A stretch of DNA of 36,408 nucleotides from Pseudarthrobacter sp. (GCA_031178005.1 JAPSJV010000026.1:1-36408); one strand, 5' to 3'; shown: positions 24,248-32,860, counted from the first letter of the stretch. Numbers and translations: made by a program. The notes: a model not told the origin generated them from the letters alone.

Positions 24248-25300
24248 CTAGTAGAAGTGCAGGGTATCCACTTCGTGCGGGAGCGTGCCGCCGTCAAGGA
24301 AGGTGCGGAGGTTGCTGCAGAAGCGGTCGGCGATCAGCCTGTTCTCTGCGGAGCTCAAGGCGGACGTGTGGGGCGACACCATCACCCGGGGGTGGGACCA
24401 GAGCGGGCTGTCCAGGGGGAGTGGCTCGACGGCGAAGACGTCCAGGCAGGCGTAGGACACCTGGCCGTTGTCCAAGGCCTCAAGCAGCGCTGCCTCGTCC
24501 ACTACGGTCCCACGGCCCACGTTGACGAAGACCGTCCCCGGCTTCATGGCCGCGAAGGCGTCCCGGTTGAGCAGCCCCTCTGTGTAAGGGGTGCCGGGAA
24601 GGGTATTGACGACGGCGTCTGCCGTGGCAAGGAGGGCGGCCAGGCCGTTGTTGTCCGCAACTTCCTCGATGCCGTCGATCTCTTCCACTGAACGCTTGGT
24701 GCCGCTGACGGTCATGCCGAGTGCGCGGGCGATCCTGGCCGTTTCCATGCCGATCTCGCCCAGGCCCGTAATGACCAGGTGGGAGCCGCTCACCAGCCGG
24801 GTGGGTGTGCGCAGTTCGGGCCACACTTTGGCGGCCTGGTCCTGAGCCATCTCGGCAGTGCGCTTGAAGCCGTTAAGGATGCCCAAGGCGGCAAATTCGG
24901 CCAACGGCAGGGCGTGGACGCCTGCGGATGAGGTGACCTTGAATTTCTGCAGGACGTCCTGCTCCAAGCCGGATGCCTTGACGGCGCCACCGGCTCCGGC
25001 GGCCATCGCGTGGATCCACTGAAGCCCGGGATTCTCCTTGGCCACGCGGGCCAGGCCTGCCGGGCTTTCGTTGGGGAACCCGTAGAGGACCTGCGCGCTG
25101 TTGACCATGTCCCAGTACCGCTCCTCCTGCTCCGGAGTGCGCTGGAAGTCCGGATCGCCGCTGTGGTCTGCCGGAAAGCGTTCCGGTGGAAGCAGGTCGG
25201 GTTCGTAGCGGACGGTCACGGAAGGGTCTACGGCGCGGATGCGGTCCACGTGCTCGGCTTCGAGCGGGACGGCTATGGCGACGGTGGTTTTAGGCGTCAT
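24248..25300 (-). CDS. D-isomer-specific 2-hydroxyacid dehydrogenase
   Basis: NAD(P)-dependent reductase/dehydrogenase of 2-keto/2-hydroxy acids, cytosolic, 350 residues. The nucleotide motif GLGEIG lies at 179-184 and the catalytic Arg263, Glu292 and His311 are in NVGRGTVVDEAAL, VFAVEPLP and SPHTSA. The N-terminal substrate domain is unlike phosphoglycerate dehydrogenase and has the LQWIHAMAAGAGG block. ATG at 25300 was chosen; an in-frame ATG at 25339 would read through the operator sites. The gene is divergent from the sugar-acid operon and shares two GTTCA-type sites with it. Substrate probably a keto sugar acid; not proved. Confidence 0.88.
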   Translation of the reverse strand: MTPKTTVAIAVPLEAEHVDRIRAVDPSVTVRYEPDLLPPERFPADHSGDPDFQRTPEQEERYWDMVNSAQVLYGFPNESPAGLARVAKENPGLQWIHAMAAGAGGAVKASGLEQDVLQKFKVTSSAGVHALPLAEFAALGILNGFKRTAEMAQDQAAKVWPELRTPTRLVSGSHLVITGLGEIGMETARIARALGMTVSGTKRSVEEIDGIEEVADNNGLAALLATADAVVNTLPGTPYTEGLLNRDAFAAMKPGTVFVNVGRGTVVDEAALLEALDNGQVSYACLDVFAVEPLPLDSPLWSHPRVMVSPHTSALSSAENRLIADRFCSNLRTFLDGGTLPHEVDTLHFY

Positions 25301-25302
25301 CT

Positions 25303-25337
25303 GTTCATCATACTGAATGGAGGTTAGGATATTGAAC
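25303..25337. promoter_or_regulatory. two operator-like sites 19 bp apart between divergent dehydrogenase genes
   Basis: On the minus strand GTTCAATATCCTAACC begins at 25337 and ATTCAGTATGATGAAC at 25318, a step of 19. The second matches the iclR-type site at 13 of 16 positions. The pair lies three bases before the 2-hydroxyacid dehydrogenase start and 46-80 bases before the plus-strand dehydrogenase gene, so one regulator could control both. Confidence 0.65.
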
Positions 25338-25382
25338 AAATAGCCGGAAAATTATCGCCACAACGATGTGAGGCCGCACTGT

Positions 25383-26339
25383 ATGGACACCACAAAACCT
25401 ACCAAAGCCACAACTTCGCGCGCCGCGGGATTTGTTGGGCTTGGCCTGATGGGCGCGCCCATGGCCGCAAATCTTGTAGCCGCCGGCTGGCAGGTGGCCG
25501 CCTGGAACCGCTCGCGGCCGGCTGTTGAGCGTTTCGAGCGGCTCGGCGGCCGTGGCGTTGCTGACGTAACTCAGCTGAACGGCCTCCCGGTCATTGTGTT
25601 TACGCTGCCGGACCTGCCGGACATTGAAGCTGCAGCTGCCCCGTTGCTTGATGCCTGGCGCGCCAAGCCTCCTGCGCAGGACACCATGCTTGTGGTTATG
25701 AGCAGCGTTTCGCCTGCCGCCGTGAAGGAGTTTGGACACTCTGTGGTGGAGGCGTCCGGCGGCGCAGCCCGCGTGATGGATGCCCCTGTCAGTGGCGGAA
25801 CCACTGGGGCTGCCAATGGCACCCTGGCCATCATGGCGGGTGGAGATCCCGCCGACTTTGCCCGGCTGCTCCCGCTCTTCGAAGCCATGGGCAGCACCGT
25901 CCGCCACATGGGCGGCCTGGGAACCGGTTCCCTCGCGAAAGCCTGCAACCAGCTCATTGTGGGAACCACGACGGCGGCCCTCGCCGAGGCAGCCGAACTT
26001 GCCGAACGCTCCGGCATGGACAGCGTGGCCCTCTTTGAGGTCCTGGCCGGCGGCTTGGCGGGAAGCCGCGTACTGGAAATCGTGGGTCCCAGGATTGCCG
26101 CCAAGGATTACGCTCCCACCGGGCCGGCCAAGTTCATGCACAAGGACCTCGGCTTTGTCACCGACTCTGCCCGGACGGCAGGTGCGGCCGTCCCCATGGC
26201 GGCTGCCGCCGTCGAACTTTATGCCGAACTGAAACGGCAGGGACTGGGAGACCAGGACCTGGCAGTGGTGCGGCAGGCCATTTCCAACCTCAGCGACCAG
26301 GCCGCACCTGCGGCACAGAAAGAGGCAACTTCAGCATGA
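25383..26339 (+). CDS. 3-hydroxyisobutyrate dehydrogenase-family oxidoreductase
   Basis: Cytosolic NAD(P)-dependent beta-hydroxyacid dehydrogenase of 318 residues. GLGLMGAPMAANL (19-31) binds the cofactor, DAPVSGGTTGAANGT (133-147) is the substrate-loop motif and Lys186 in GSLAKACNQ is the catalytic lysine. The family includes tartronate-semialdehyde reductase and L-threonate dehydrogenase, which fit a sugar-acid locus, but the individual substrate cannot be read. ATG 25383 was preferred to GTG 25368 because GAGG at 25370-25373 lies nine bases ahead. It begins a tight operon with the next two genes (ATGA overlap). Confidence 0.88.
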   Translation: MDTTKPTKATTSRAAGFVGLGLMGAPMAANLVAAGWQVAAWNRSRPAVERFERLGGRGVADVTQLNGLPVIVFTLPDLPDIEAAAAPLLDAWRAKPPAQDTMLVVMSSVSPAAVKEFGHSVVEASGGAARVMDAPVSGGTTGAANGTLAIMAGGDPADFARLLPLFEAMGSTVRHMGGLGTGSLAKACNQLIVGTTTAALAEAAELAERSGMDSVALFEVLAGGLAGSRVLEIVGPRIAAKDYAPTGPAKFMHKDLGFVTDSARTAGAAVPMAAAAVELYAELKRQGLGDQDLAVVRQAISNLSDQAAPAAQKEATSA

Positions 26340-27106
26340 GTGCACTATTTGACCTGATCGGACGCACTGCCCTGGTCACCGGATCCAGCAGGGGGATCGG
26401 TAATGCACTGGCCCGTGCCCTGGCCGACGCCGGCGCCACCGTGGTGCTGAACGGCGTCAACCCGGACCGGCTGGCAAAGGCCGAGGCAGCCATGGCGGCG
26501 GACTTTCCGGAAGGCAGGATCCGCAGCATTGCGTTCGACGTCACCAGCGATTCGGCAGCCGCGGCAGGCATCGCCTGGATCGAGGAGAACGTCGGTCCGC
26601 TGGAGATCCTGGTCAACAATGCCGGCATCCAGCACCGCGTGCCCATGCTGGACCTGGACGTCAAGGACTGGGAGCGCGTCATCAGCACCGACCTGACCAG
26701 TGCTTTCCTGGTGGGCAGGGAAGCCGCTCGGCACATGATCCCGCGCGGCCGCGGCAAGATCATCAACATATGCTCCGTCCAGACCGACCTGGCACGGCCA
26801 ACCATCGCGCCCTACGTCGCCGCGAAGGGCGGGCTGCGGAACCTCACCCGGGCCATGACGGCCGAGTGGGCCGCAGAGGGCCTGCAGATCAACGGGATCG
26901 CGCCCGGCTACATCCATACGGAAATGACGCAGAACCTGGTGGACGACGAAGCGTTCAACAGCTGGATCCTGGGCCGTACCCCCGCCCACCGCTGGGGAAC
27001 GGTGGCCGATCTCGGCGGCCCGGCCGTATGGCTGGCGTCCGATGCCTCCAACTTCGTCAACGGCCAGACGATCTTCGTCGACGGCGGAATGACGGTGGTG
27101 GTCTGA
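26336..27106 (+). CDS. idnO: SDR oxidoreductase, gluconate 5-dehydrogenase-like
   Basis: Short-chain dehydrogenase of 256 residues. TGSSRGIG (15-22), NNAG (94-97) and the catalytic Ser147-Tyr160-Lys164 are present. The segment INICSVQTDLARPTIAPY and the C-terminal APGYIHTEMTQNLVDDEAF...RTPAHRWG closely resemble E. coli IdnO, which interconverts 5-ketogluconate and gluconate. Its ATG overlaps the previous stop (ATGA) and its own stop overlaps the next start by one base, so three genes are translated together. With the IdnD-like neighbour this gives the L-idonate to 5-ketogluconate to gluconate route. Confidence 0.85.
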   Translation: MSALFDLIGRTALVTGSSRGIGNALARALADAGATVVLNGVNPDRLAKAEAAMAADFPEGRIRSIAFDVTSDSAAAAGIAWIEENVGPLEILVNNAGIQHRVPMLDLDVKDWERVISTDLTSAFLVGREAARHMIPRGRGKIINICSVQTDLARPTIAPYVAAKGGLRNLTRAMTAEWAAEGLQINGIAPGYIHTEMTQNLVDDEAFNSWILGRTPAHRWGTVADLGGPAVWLASDASNFVNGQTIFVDGGMTVVV

Positions 27107-28164
27107 TGCACACGAACCAGGTACTTCCCGACGCCGGTCCCGCCGTCGTCGCGCACGCAGCAGGCGATCTCCGGCTGGACACCGTTCCGTTGGCGCCACC
27201 TGCAGCCAACGAGGCCATCATCGAGGTGGCCTACGGCGGGATCTGCGGGTCCGACCTGCACTACTGGCAGCACGGCGCCGCCGGCGAATCGGTGCTGCAG
27301 GCACCCATGGTGCTGGGCCACGAGATTGTCGGTACCGTCCTGCAGGCGGCCGCCGACGGCAGCGGCCCGCAGGCCGGGAATCCGGTGGCAGTCCACCCTG
27401 CATCGCCCGCCCCGGGTGCGGCCCGCTACCCGGAAGACCGCCCCAACCTGTCGCCGGGGTGCACCTACCTGGGCAGCGCGGCACGCTTTCCGCACACGGA
27501 CGGAGCATTCAGCCGCTACGTGAACCTGCCCGCCAGGATGCTCCGCGTTCTGCCGCAGGCCCTTGACTTGCGCACGGCTGCCCTGATCGAACCCGCCAGC
27601 GTGGCCTGGCATGCCGTTAGCAGGGCCGGCGACATCGCAGGCAAAACATGCCTGGTCATTGGCAGCGGACCCATCGGCGCCCTGGTGGTTGCAGTTCTCA
27701 AGCGAGCCGGCGCCGCGCGGATCGTAGCCGTGGACGTGTACAGCAAGCCGCTGGACATTGCCCTTGCCGTAGGTGCACATGAGGCGGTACAGGCTTTCGA
27801 CGAGGAAGCGATCGCCGCCGTGGAGGCCGACGTCGTCATTGAATCCTCCGGAAGCCACCACGGCCTCGCCTCGGCCATCAAGGGAGCGGTGCGCGGCGGC
27901 AAGGTAGTGATGGTGGGGCTGTTGCCCTCGGGTCCCCAGCCGGTGCCGATCTCGCTGGCGATCACGCGGGAACTGGAACTGCTGGGTTCATTCCGCTTCA
28001 ACGACGAAATCGACGATGTCATCGACGCGCTCGCAGACGGCTCCCTGCAGGTGGACCCGGTGATCACCCACGACTACCCGCTGGCCCGGGCCATCGATGC
28101 TTTTGAGGTGGCGCGGAATTCGGCGGAGTCCGGGAAGGTCCTGCTGGACTTCAGGGGCGCCTAG
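27106..28164 (+). CDS. idnD: L-idonate 5-dehydrogenase-like zinc enzyme without the structural-zinc cysteines
   Basis: Medium-chain dehydrogenase of 352 residues. The catalytic zinc ligands are visible: Cys47 (GGICGSDLHYW), His72/Glu73 (VLGHEIVG) and Glu162 (IEPASVAW); GSGPIGALV at 186-194 binds NAD(P). E. coli IdnD similarity runs through GGICGSDLHYxxxG, APMVLGHE, G-S-A-x-R-F-P-H and the LLGSFRF block. The lobe that holds a second, structural zinc in IdnD (four Cys, C-x2-C-x2-C-x7-C) is here PAPGAARYPEDRPNLSPGC with one Cys only, so that site is lost. The stop overlaps the convergent GntR-type gene (CTAG). Substrate by analogy only. Confidence 0.82.
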   Translation: MHTNQVLPDAGPAVVAHAAGDLRLDTVPLAPPAANEAIIEVAYGGICGSDLHYWQHGAAGESVLQAPMVLGHEIVGTVLQAAADGSGPQAGNPVAVHPASPAPGAARYPEDRPNLSPGCTYLGSAARFPHTDGAFSRYVNLPARMLRVLPQALDLRTAALIEPASVAWHAVSRAGDIAGKTCLVIGSGPIGALVVAVLKRAGAARIVAVDVYSKPLDIALAVGAHEAVQAFDEEAIAAVEADVVIESSGSHHGLASAIKGAVRGGKVVMVGLLPSGPQPVPISLAITRELELLGSFRFNDEIDDVIDALADGSLQVDPVITHDYPLARAIDAFEVARNSAESGKVLLDFRGA

Positions 28165-28892
28165 CTGTTGCGCCGGACCGGAATGAACACCCGTGGCTGG
28201 TCAACCCAGGTTTCGGACATCCGGGACATGGTGCGGCCCATGATCCTGGCCGAAGCCTCACGAGCCGCCTGCGCATCACCTGCACTGACCGCTTCGGCCA
28301 GATCTACATGCCATTGCAGCGCCGCTTCATGCGGATGGTCCGGCATCAGCCCGTGCATGGTCCGGCCGGTCAGGGTCTCGGCCACCTGCCCCATCAGGTT
28401 GGCGAACATCTCGTTCCCGGAACCTGAGAGCAGCAGGGAGTGGAAGGTGATGTCCAGTTCCAGGAACCTGGGCACGTCACCGGCGTGGCCGGCGTCGCGC
28501 ATTGCATGTGCTGCGTCCACCAGCTCCCGCCTGAGTGACTCCGGCGCATTGAGGGCGGCGAGTTCGGCCGCAGCAGGTTCGACGGCGGAACGAAGCTCGG
28601 CCAGGGAGCGCAGCTGGGTGCCGCGGCCCTCGCTGGACAGCCGCCAGCGGATTACCTGCTGGTCAAAGGGGTTCCAACGGTTCACCGGCAGCACCCGGAT
28701 GCCAACGCGTTTGATGGTTTCCACCAATCCCAGCGACTGCAGCACGCGGACGGCCTCACGGATGACGGAGCGGGACACCTGGAGTTCGCCTTCGAGCTGT
28801 TCGGCCAGCATGACATGGCCGGCAGGCAGCTCGCCGTTGATAATCCGGGTGCCCAGGTTCTCGATCGCACGGTGGTGGAGGCTGGTTGACAT
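28161..28892 (-). CDS. GntR-family regulator, FadR subfamily
   Basis: Cytosolic regulator of 243 residues: an N-terminal winged helix (about 15-70, LAEQLEGELQVSRSVIREAVRVLQSLGLVE) and an all-helical FCD effector domain (about 85-230) with the Asp/His metal-type pattern LELDITFHSLLL and a later W-H-V-D-L. It faces idnD end to end (stops overlap as CTAG) and is divergent from gnd, so it is a candidate repressor of gnd and of the sugar-acid genes, with a sugar acid as ligand. In Corynebacterium related GntR proteins control gnd and gluconate genes; this is the basis of the inference. Confidence 0.87.
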   Translation of the reverse strand: MSTSLHHRAIENLGTRIINGELPAGHVMLAEQLEGELQVSRSVIREAVRVLQSLGLVETIKRVGIRVLPVNRWNPFDQQVIRWRLSSEGRGTQLRSLAELRSAVEPAAAELAALNAPESLRRELVDAAHAMRDAGHAGDVPRFLELDITFHSLLLSGSGNEMFANLMGQVAETLTGRTMHGLMPDHPHEAALQWHVDLAEAVSAGDAQAAREASARIMGRTMSRMSETWVDQPRVFIPVRRNS

Positions 28893-28993
28893 GAGTCAAG
28901 CCTAGTCGGCGCGGGGCTCGGTGACAGGCCGGCGTCCTAAACTGTGAGCAGCCCGGCGTTCCACAAGATGGGCAACGGTTTCCCCAAGCCCGA

Positions 28994-29014
28994 TGAATAT
29001 ATATGCTTTATTCA
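28994..29014. promoter_or_regulatory. dyad TGAATA-N9-TATTCA in the gnd promoter region
   Basis: Perfect six-base arms around an AT-rich centre containing TATATATGC. It lies 58-78 bases before the gnd start in the divergent region with the GntR-type gene and may be that regulator's operator or overlap the -10 element. It does not match the GTTCA sites. Confidence 0.4.
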
Positions 29015-29071
29015 GAGCACGCCCCGTTTTACAGCACGTATCCACAGCACAGAAACCGAATTGGAGTTTTG

Positions 29072-30508
29072 ATGTCTGCACACATCGGTGTCACCGGCCT
29101 CGCGGTGATGGGCGCCAACCTGGCCCGCAACCTTGCCCGCAACGGCTTTACCGTGGCCCTGCACAACCGCTCGGTCGAGAAGACCGACGTCCTGCTGGAA
29201 AAGTACGGAACAGAAGGCGACTTCGTCCGCACGGAAACCTTGCAGGAGCTGGTGGACTCGCTGGAGAAGCCCCGCCGCGTCCTGATCATGGTGAAGGCCG
29301 GCAAGCCCGTTGACTCCGTCATCGAGCAGCTTGAACCCCTCCTGGAAGCCGGCGACATCATCATCGACGCCGGCAACTCGCACTACGAGGACACCCGCCG
29401 CCGCGAAGCCGCGCTGGCCAAGAAGGACCTGCACTTTGTAGGCATCGGTGTATCCGGCGGCGAAGAGGGCGCGCTCAACGGCCCCTCCATCATGCCGGGT
29501 GGCTCCAGGGAGTCCTACGACGCCCTGGGCCCGCTGCTGGAGAAGATCTCAGCCCACGTTGACGGCCAGCCCTGCTGCGCCTGGATCGGCACCGACGGCG
29601 CCGGCCACTTCGTCAAGATGGTCCACAACGGCATCGAATATGCAGACATGCAGGTCATCGGTGAAGCATTCGACCTCCTGCGCTCCGGTGCCGGAATCGA
29701 ACCTGCCGAGCAGGCGAAGATCTTCGCCGAGTGGAACAAGGGTGATCTCGCTTCCTTCCTGATCGAAATCTCCGCCGAGGTGCTGGGCCACGTTGACGCC
29801 CGCACCGGCAAGCCGTTCGTCGACGTCGTGGTGGACGCCGCCGGCCAGAAGGGTACCGGCCGCTGGACGGTCATCTCCGCGCTGGAACTCGGCTCGCCGA
29901 CGTCGGGCATTGCCGAATCCGTCTTCGCCCGCGCACTGTCTTCACAGACCGAGCAGCGCAAGCTGGCGCAGGAGCTGCTGGCCGGCGGCGAAGCCGCCGT
30001 CGAGGTCCCGGAATCCTTCGTCGAGGATGTCCGCCAGGCACTCTACGCATCCAAGCTGGTCTCCTACGCCCAGGGCCTGGACATGCTGACATCCGCTGCC
30101 AAGGAATACGGCTGGGACCTGAAGCTGGATGAGATCGCTTCGCTGTGGCGCGGTGGCTGCATCATCCGTGCGGAACTGCTCAAGGAAATCACCAAGGCCT
30201 ACGCGGCTGAGGACAAGCCTGCCAACCTGCTGTTCGCTCCGGCGTTCACCAAGGCCATCGCCGAGGTCCTGCCGGCATGGCGTCGCGTGGTTTCCACCGC
30301 CGTCCAGCTGGGCATCCCTGTACCGGTGTTCTCGTCCTCGCTGGCGTACTACGACGGACTGCGCCGCAAGCGCCTGCCGGCCGCCGTGATCCAGGGCCAG
30401 CGCGACCTCTTCGGGGCACACACCTACGGCCGCGTTGACGCCGAGGGCACGTTCCACACCCTGTGGGGCGAGGACAAGTCCGAGATCGAAGCCGTGGACA
30501 CGCACTGA
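29072..30508 (+). CDS. gnd: 6-phosphogluconate dehydrogenase, decarboxylating
   Basis: Third step of the oxidative pentose-phosphate pathway: 6-phosphogluconate plus NADP to ribulose-5-phosphate and CO2. It has 478 residues, the long NADP-type. The dinucleotide motif GLAVMGANLARN lies at 9-20, NRS at 32-34, GVSGGEEGA at 126-134 and the catalytic Lys182 with Asn186 and Glu189 in HFVKMVHNGIEY. ATG 29072 has GGAG six bases ahead; an upstream in-frame ATG at 29003 lies in the promoter. It is the sink for gluconate made by the neighbouring genes once phosphorylated. Confidence 0.97.
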   Translation: MSAHIGVTGLAVMGANLARNLARNGFTVALHNRSVEKTDVLLEKYGTEGDFVRTETLQELVDSLEKPRRVLIMVKAGKPVDSVIEQLEPLLEAGDIIIDAGNSHYEDTRRREAALAKKDLHFVGIGVSGGEEGALNGPSIMPGGSRESYDALGPLLEKISAHVDGQPCCAWIGTDGAGHFVKMVHNGIEYADMQVIGEAFDLLRSGAGIEPAEQAKIFAEWNKGDLASFLIEISAEVLGHVDARTGKPFVDVVVDAAGQKGTGRWTVISALELGSPTSGIAESVFARALSSQTEQRKLAQELLAGGEAAVEVPESFVEDVRQALYASKLVSYAQGLDMLTSAAKEYGWDLKLDEIASLWRGGCIIRAELLKEITKAYAAEDKPANLLFAPAFTKAIAEVLPAWRRVVSTAVQLGIPVPVFSSSLAYYDGLRRKRLPAAVIQGQRDLFGAHTYGRVDAEGTFHTLWGEDKSEIEAVDTH

Positions 30509-30543
30509 TTCGACCGCTGCCGGCATTACGCCGGTAAACGGAA

Positions 30544-30574
30544 GTGGCCGGCAACCCCCTGGGGTGCCGGCCAC
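30544..30574. terminator. hairpin terminator between gnd and cysE
   Basis: GTGGCCGGCA-A-CCCC (30544-30558) pairs with GGGGTGCCGGCCAC (30561-30574) with one bulged A and a two-base tip. ATCTGTTTGTG follows, a weak U-tract. It serves convergent gnd and cysE. Confidence 0.8.
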
Positions 30575-30602
30575 ATCTGTTTGTGCCTGGATTTGAGATT
30601 GC

Positions 30603-31178
30603 CTAGATGACGTAATACTCCGCCGGGTCCACAGCAGGCTTGGTCTCGGACCTGGCATCGCGGTGCCGCCAGGTGGCGGGTATGCCGGTGAGGATGGACT
30701 CTGCAGGAGCGTCCTTCACCACAACGGCGTTGGCCCCTACGGCGCTGTCGTCGCCGATGGTGATGGGTCCGAGGATCTTGGCGCCTGCACCGATGGTGAC
30801 CCGGTCACCGATCGTGGGGTGGCGCTTAACCCGGGCCAAGGAGCGTCCGCCGAGAGTAACACCGTGATAGATCATCACGTCCTCGCCGATTTCAGCGGTT
30901 TCGCCGATCACGACGCCCATTCCGTGGTCAATAAAGAACCGCCGGCCGATCGTGGCGCCTGGATGGATTTCGATGCCTGTGAGGAACCGGCCGAACTGCG
31001 AGATAAGCCGTGCCGGAAAGCGCAGGGCCGGGTTCTGCCACAGCTTGTGGGTGAGCCGGTGGATCCAGATGGCGTGCAGGCCGGAGTAGGCAAAAATGTT
31101 CTCGAAAGAACCCCGGGCCGCCGGGTCGTGTGACCGGGCGGCTTCGAGGTCTTCCTTTAGTCGTGCAAAAAAGCCCAA
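30603..31178 (-). CDS. cysE: serine O-acetyltransferase
   Basis: Makes O-acetyl-serine from serine and acetyl-CoA, the first step of cysteine synthesis. It has 191 residues from a TTG start at 31178; the family begins with (M)[22 protein letters not shown], and GAAAGA precedes at five bases. The left-handed beta-helix has [30 protein letters not shown] with Asp84 and His85 and the distal YHGVTLGG (His105). The start frame extends upstream to 31271 but without family similarity. It follows cysK by 25 bases, so both are one transcript and can form the cysteine synthase complex. Confidence 0.92.
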   Translation of the reverse strand: MGFFARLKEDLEAARSHDPAARGSFENIFAYSGLHAIWIHRLTHKLWQNPALRFPARLISQFGRFLTGIEIHPGATIGRRFFIDHGMGVVIGETAEIGEDVMIYHGVTLGGRSLARVKRHPTIGDRVTIGAGAKILGPITIGDDSAVGANAVVVKDAPAESILTGIPATWRHRDARSETKPAVDPAEYYVI

Positions 31179-31203
31179 GGGGTTCTTTCTGCCGAGGGGC
31201 TGT

Positions 31204-32139
31204 TTAGCCGCGGATGTCGTCGTACAGGACCGTGGAGATGTAACGCTCGCCGAAGTCGCAGACAACAGCAACGATCAGCTTGCCGGCGTTCTCCGGACGC
31301 TTGGCCAGCTCCAGGGCGCCCCAGACGATCGCTCCGGAGGAGATGCCGCCCAGGATGCCTTCCTTGATGCCCAGCTCGCGGGCAACGGCTACGGAGTCCT
31401 CGAGCGTGGCATCCAGGACCTCGTCGTAGACGTTGGTGTCCAGGAGCTCGGGGATGAAGTTGGCGCCAAGGCCCTGGATCTTGTGCGGACCCGGGCTGCC
31501 ACCGTTGAGGATGGGGGAGTCCTTCGGCTCTACGGCCACAATCTGGACGCCCGGCTTGCGCTCCTTCAGGAACTGGCCGACGCCGGTGATGGTGCCGCCG
31601 GTGCCGACACCGGAGACAAAGATGTCCACCTCGCCGTCGGTGTCTGACCAGATTTCTTCGGCGGTGGTGGCGCGGTGGATGGCAGGATTGGCCTCGTTGG
31701 CGAACTGCTGTGCCCAGACTGAATTCTCAGTGTTGGCAACGATTTCCTGGGCCTTCTCCACGGCGCCGCGCATGCCCTCCGAACCTGGAGTCAGGACGAT
31801 CTCGGCCCCGTAAGCGCGCAGCATCACGCGGCGTTCGGTGGACATGGTTTCCGGCATGGTGAGGATGACCTTGTAGCCGCGGGCGGCGCCCACCATGGCC
31901 AGGGCGATGCCCGTGTTGCCCGAGGTGCCTTCGACGATGGTTCCACCCGGCTTCAGCGCACCGGACTTTTCCGCCGCGTCGATGATGGCAACGCCAATGC
32001 GGTCCTTCACGCTGTTGGCGGGGTTGTAGAACTCGAGCTTCACGGCCACCGTGGCCTCAAGGCCTTCAGCGATCCGGTTGAGGCGCACCAGCGGGGTGCC
32101 ACCAATCAGCTGCGTTACATCGTCGTAGATCCGTGCCAT
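31204..32139 (-). CDS. cysK: cysteine synthase A
   Basis: PLP enzyme that joins O-acetyl-serine and sulfide to cysteine. It has 311 residues with PLP-lysine Lys45 in [11 protein letters not shown], the TSGNTG loop (72-77) and [10 protein letters not shown] for phosphate binding. ATG 32139 was chosen over 32145 because the GATAGG before it is nine bases away, against three for the upstream one. First gene of the cysK-cysE pair, 65 bases after msrA. Confidence 0.96.
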   Translation of the reverse strand: MARIYDDVTQLIGGTPLVRLNRIAEGLEATVAVKLEFYNPANSVKDRIGVAIIDAAEKSGALKPGGTIVEGTSGNTGIALAMVGAARGYKVILTMPETMSTERRVMLRAYGAEIVLTPGSEGMRGAVEKAQEIVANTENSVWAQQFANEANPAIHRATTAEEIWSDTDGEVDIFVSGVGTGGTITGVGQFLKERKPGVQIVAVEPKDSPILNGGSPGPHKIQGLGANFIPELLDTNVYDEVLDATLEDSVAVARELGIKEGILGGISSGAIVWGALELAKRPENAGKLIVAVVCDFGERYISTVLYDDIRG

Positions 32140-32204
32140 GTGCATACGCCTATCTCTAAGGTGTGAATACTGGGGTCAGCCTAACCAGCCGCATGACGGC
32201 GTTG

Positions 32205-32729
32205 CTAAGCATTAAGCCACGCAGAGTAATATTTCCTCGCCTTGGCGAGCTTGGGGTTGATGATGACCTGGCAGTATCCCTGCTCCGGATGCTTGGCGTA
32301 GTAGTTCTGGTGGAAATCCTCAGCCACGTGGAAGCGCGGCAACCGGACTACTTCGGTGACGATCGGATCGCGCCACAGCGCCTGGTTGCGTTCGATGGCC
32401 TCCTCGAACAGGATCTTCTCCTCGGTGGTCTCGTAGAACATCGAGGAACGGTACTGGGTGCCGACGTCGTAGCCCTGGCGGTTGAGCGTGGTGGGATCGT
32501 GAAGCGCGAAGAACATATCCAGGATGACTTCTTCCGGAACGACTGTTTCATCGAATGTGACAGCCACGACCTCCGCGTGCCCGGTACCGCCGTCGCACAC
32601 CGAGTAGTAGTCAGGATTGGGGTCATGCCCGCCGGTGTAGCCGGAGATCACCGACTCCACGCCGCGGGTTTGCTGATAGACGGCGTCGAGGCACCAGAAG
32701 CAGCCACCGCCAAGAACGAAAGTTTTCAT
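32205..32729 (-). CDS. msrA: peptide-methionine (S)-S-oxide reductase MsrA
   Basis: Repairs oxidised methionine in proteins. It has 174 residues with the active-site GGCFWC (Cys10, Cys13) at 8-13 and the SGYTGG, GTGHAEVV and FWALHDPT-like (FFALHDPTTLNRQ) blocks. The gene lies ahead of cysK in the same direction and could be co-transcribed with it (a 65-base gap); oxidant repair beside sulfur assimilation is a sensible pairing. Confidence 0.96.
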   Translation of the reverse strand: MKTFVLGGGCFWCLDAVYQQTRGVESVISGYTGGHDPNPDYYSVCDGGTGHAEVVAVTFDETVVPEEVILDMFFALHDPTTLNRQGYDVGTQYRSSMFYETTEEKILFEEAIERNQALWRDPIVTEVVRLPRFHVAEDFHQNYYAKHPEQGYCQVIINPKLAKARKYYSAWLNA

Positions 32730-32860
32730 GACCTCTTCAATGGTTGAGGGCCCCGGAGAATTCCCGCGGACTTCCAGCCTAGATGATTGAGTCCGATGAG
32801 CGCTTGACCGCGCAGCAGCCGCTGAGGGTTCGCGGTGGGCTGCGCGCGTAAGGTAAAACG

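Noticed and set aside
24248..25339. Start of the 2-hydroxyacid dehydrogenase at 25339
   Set aside because: The extra 13 residues are encoded by the two operator-like sites and have no family similarity; 25300 is the better start.
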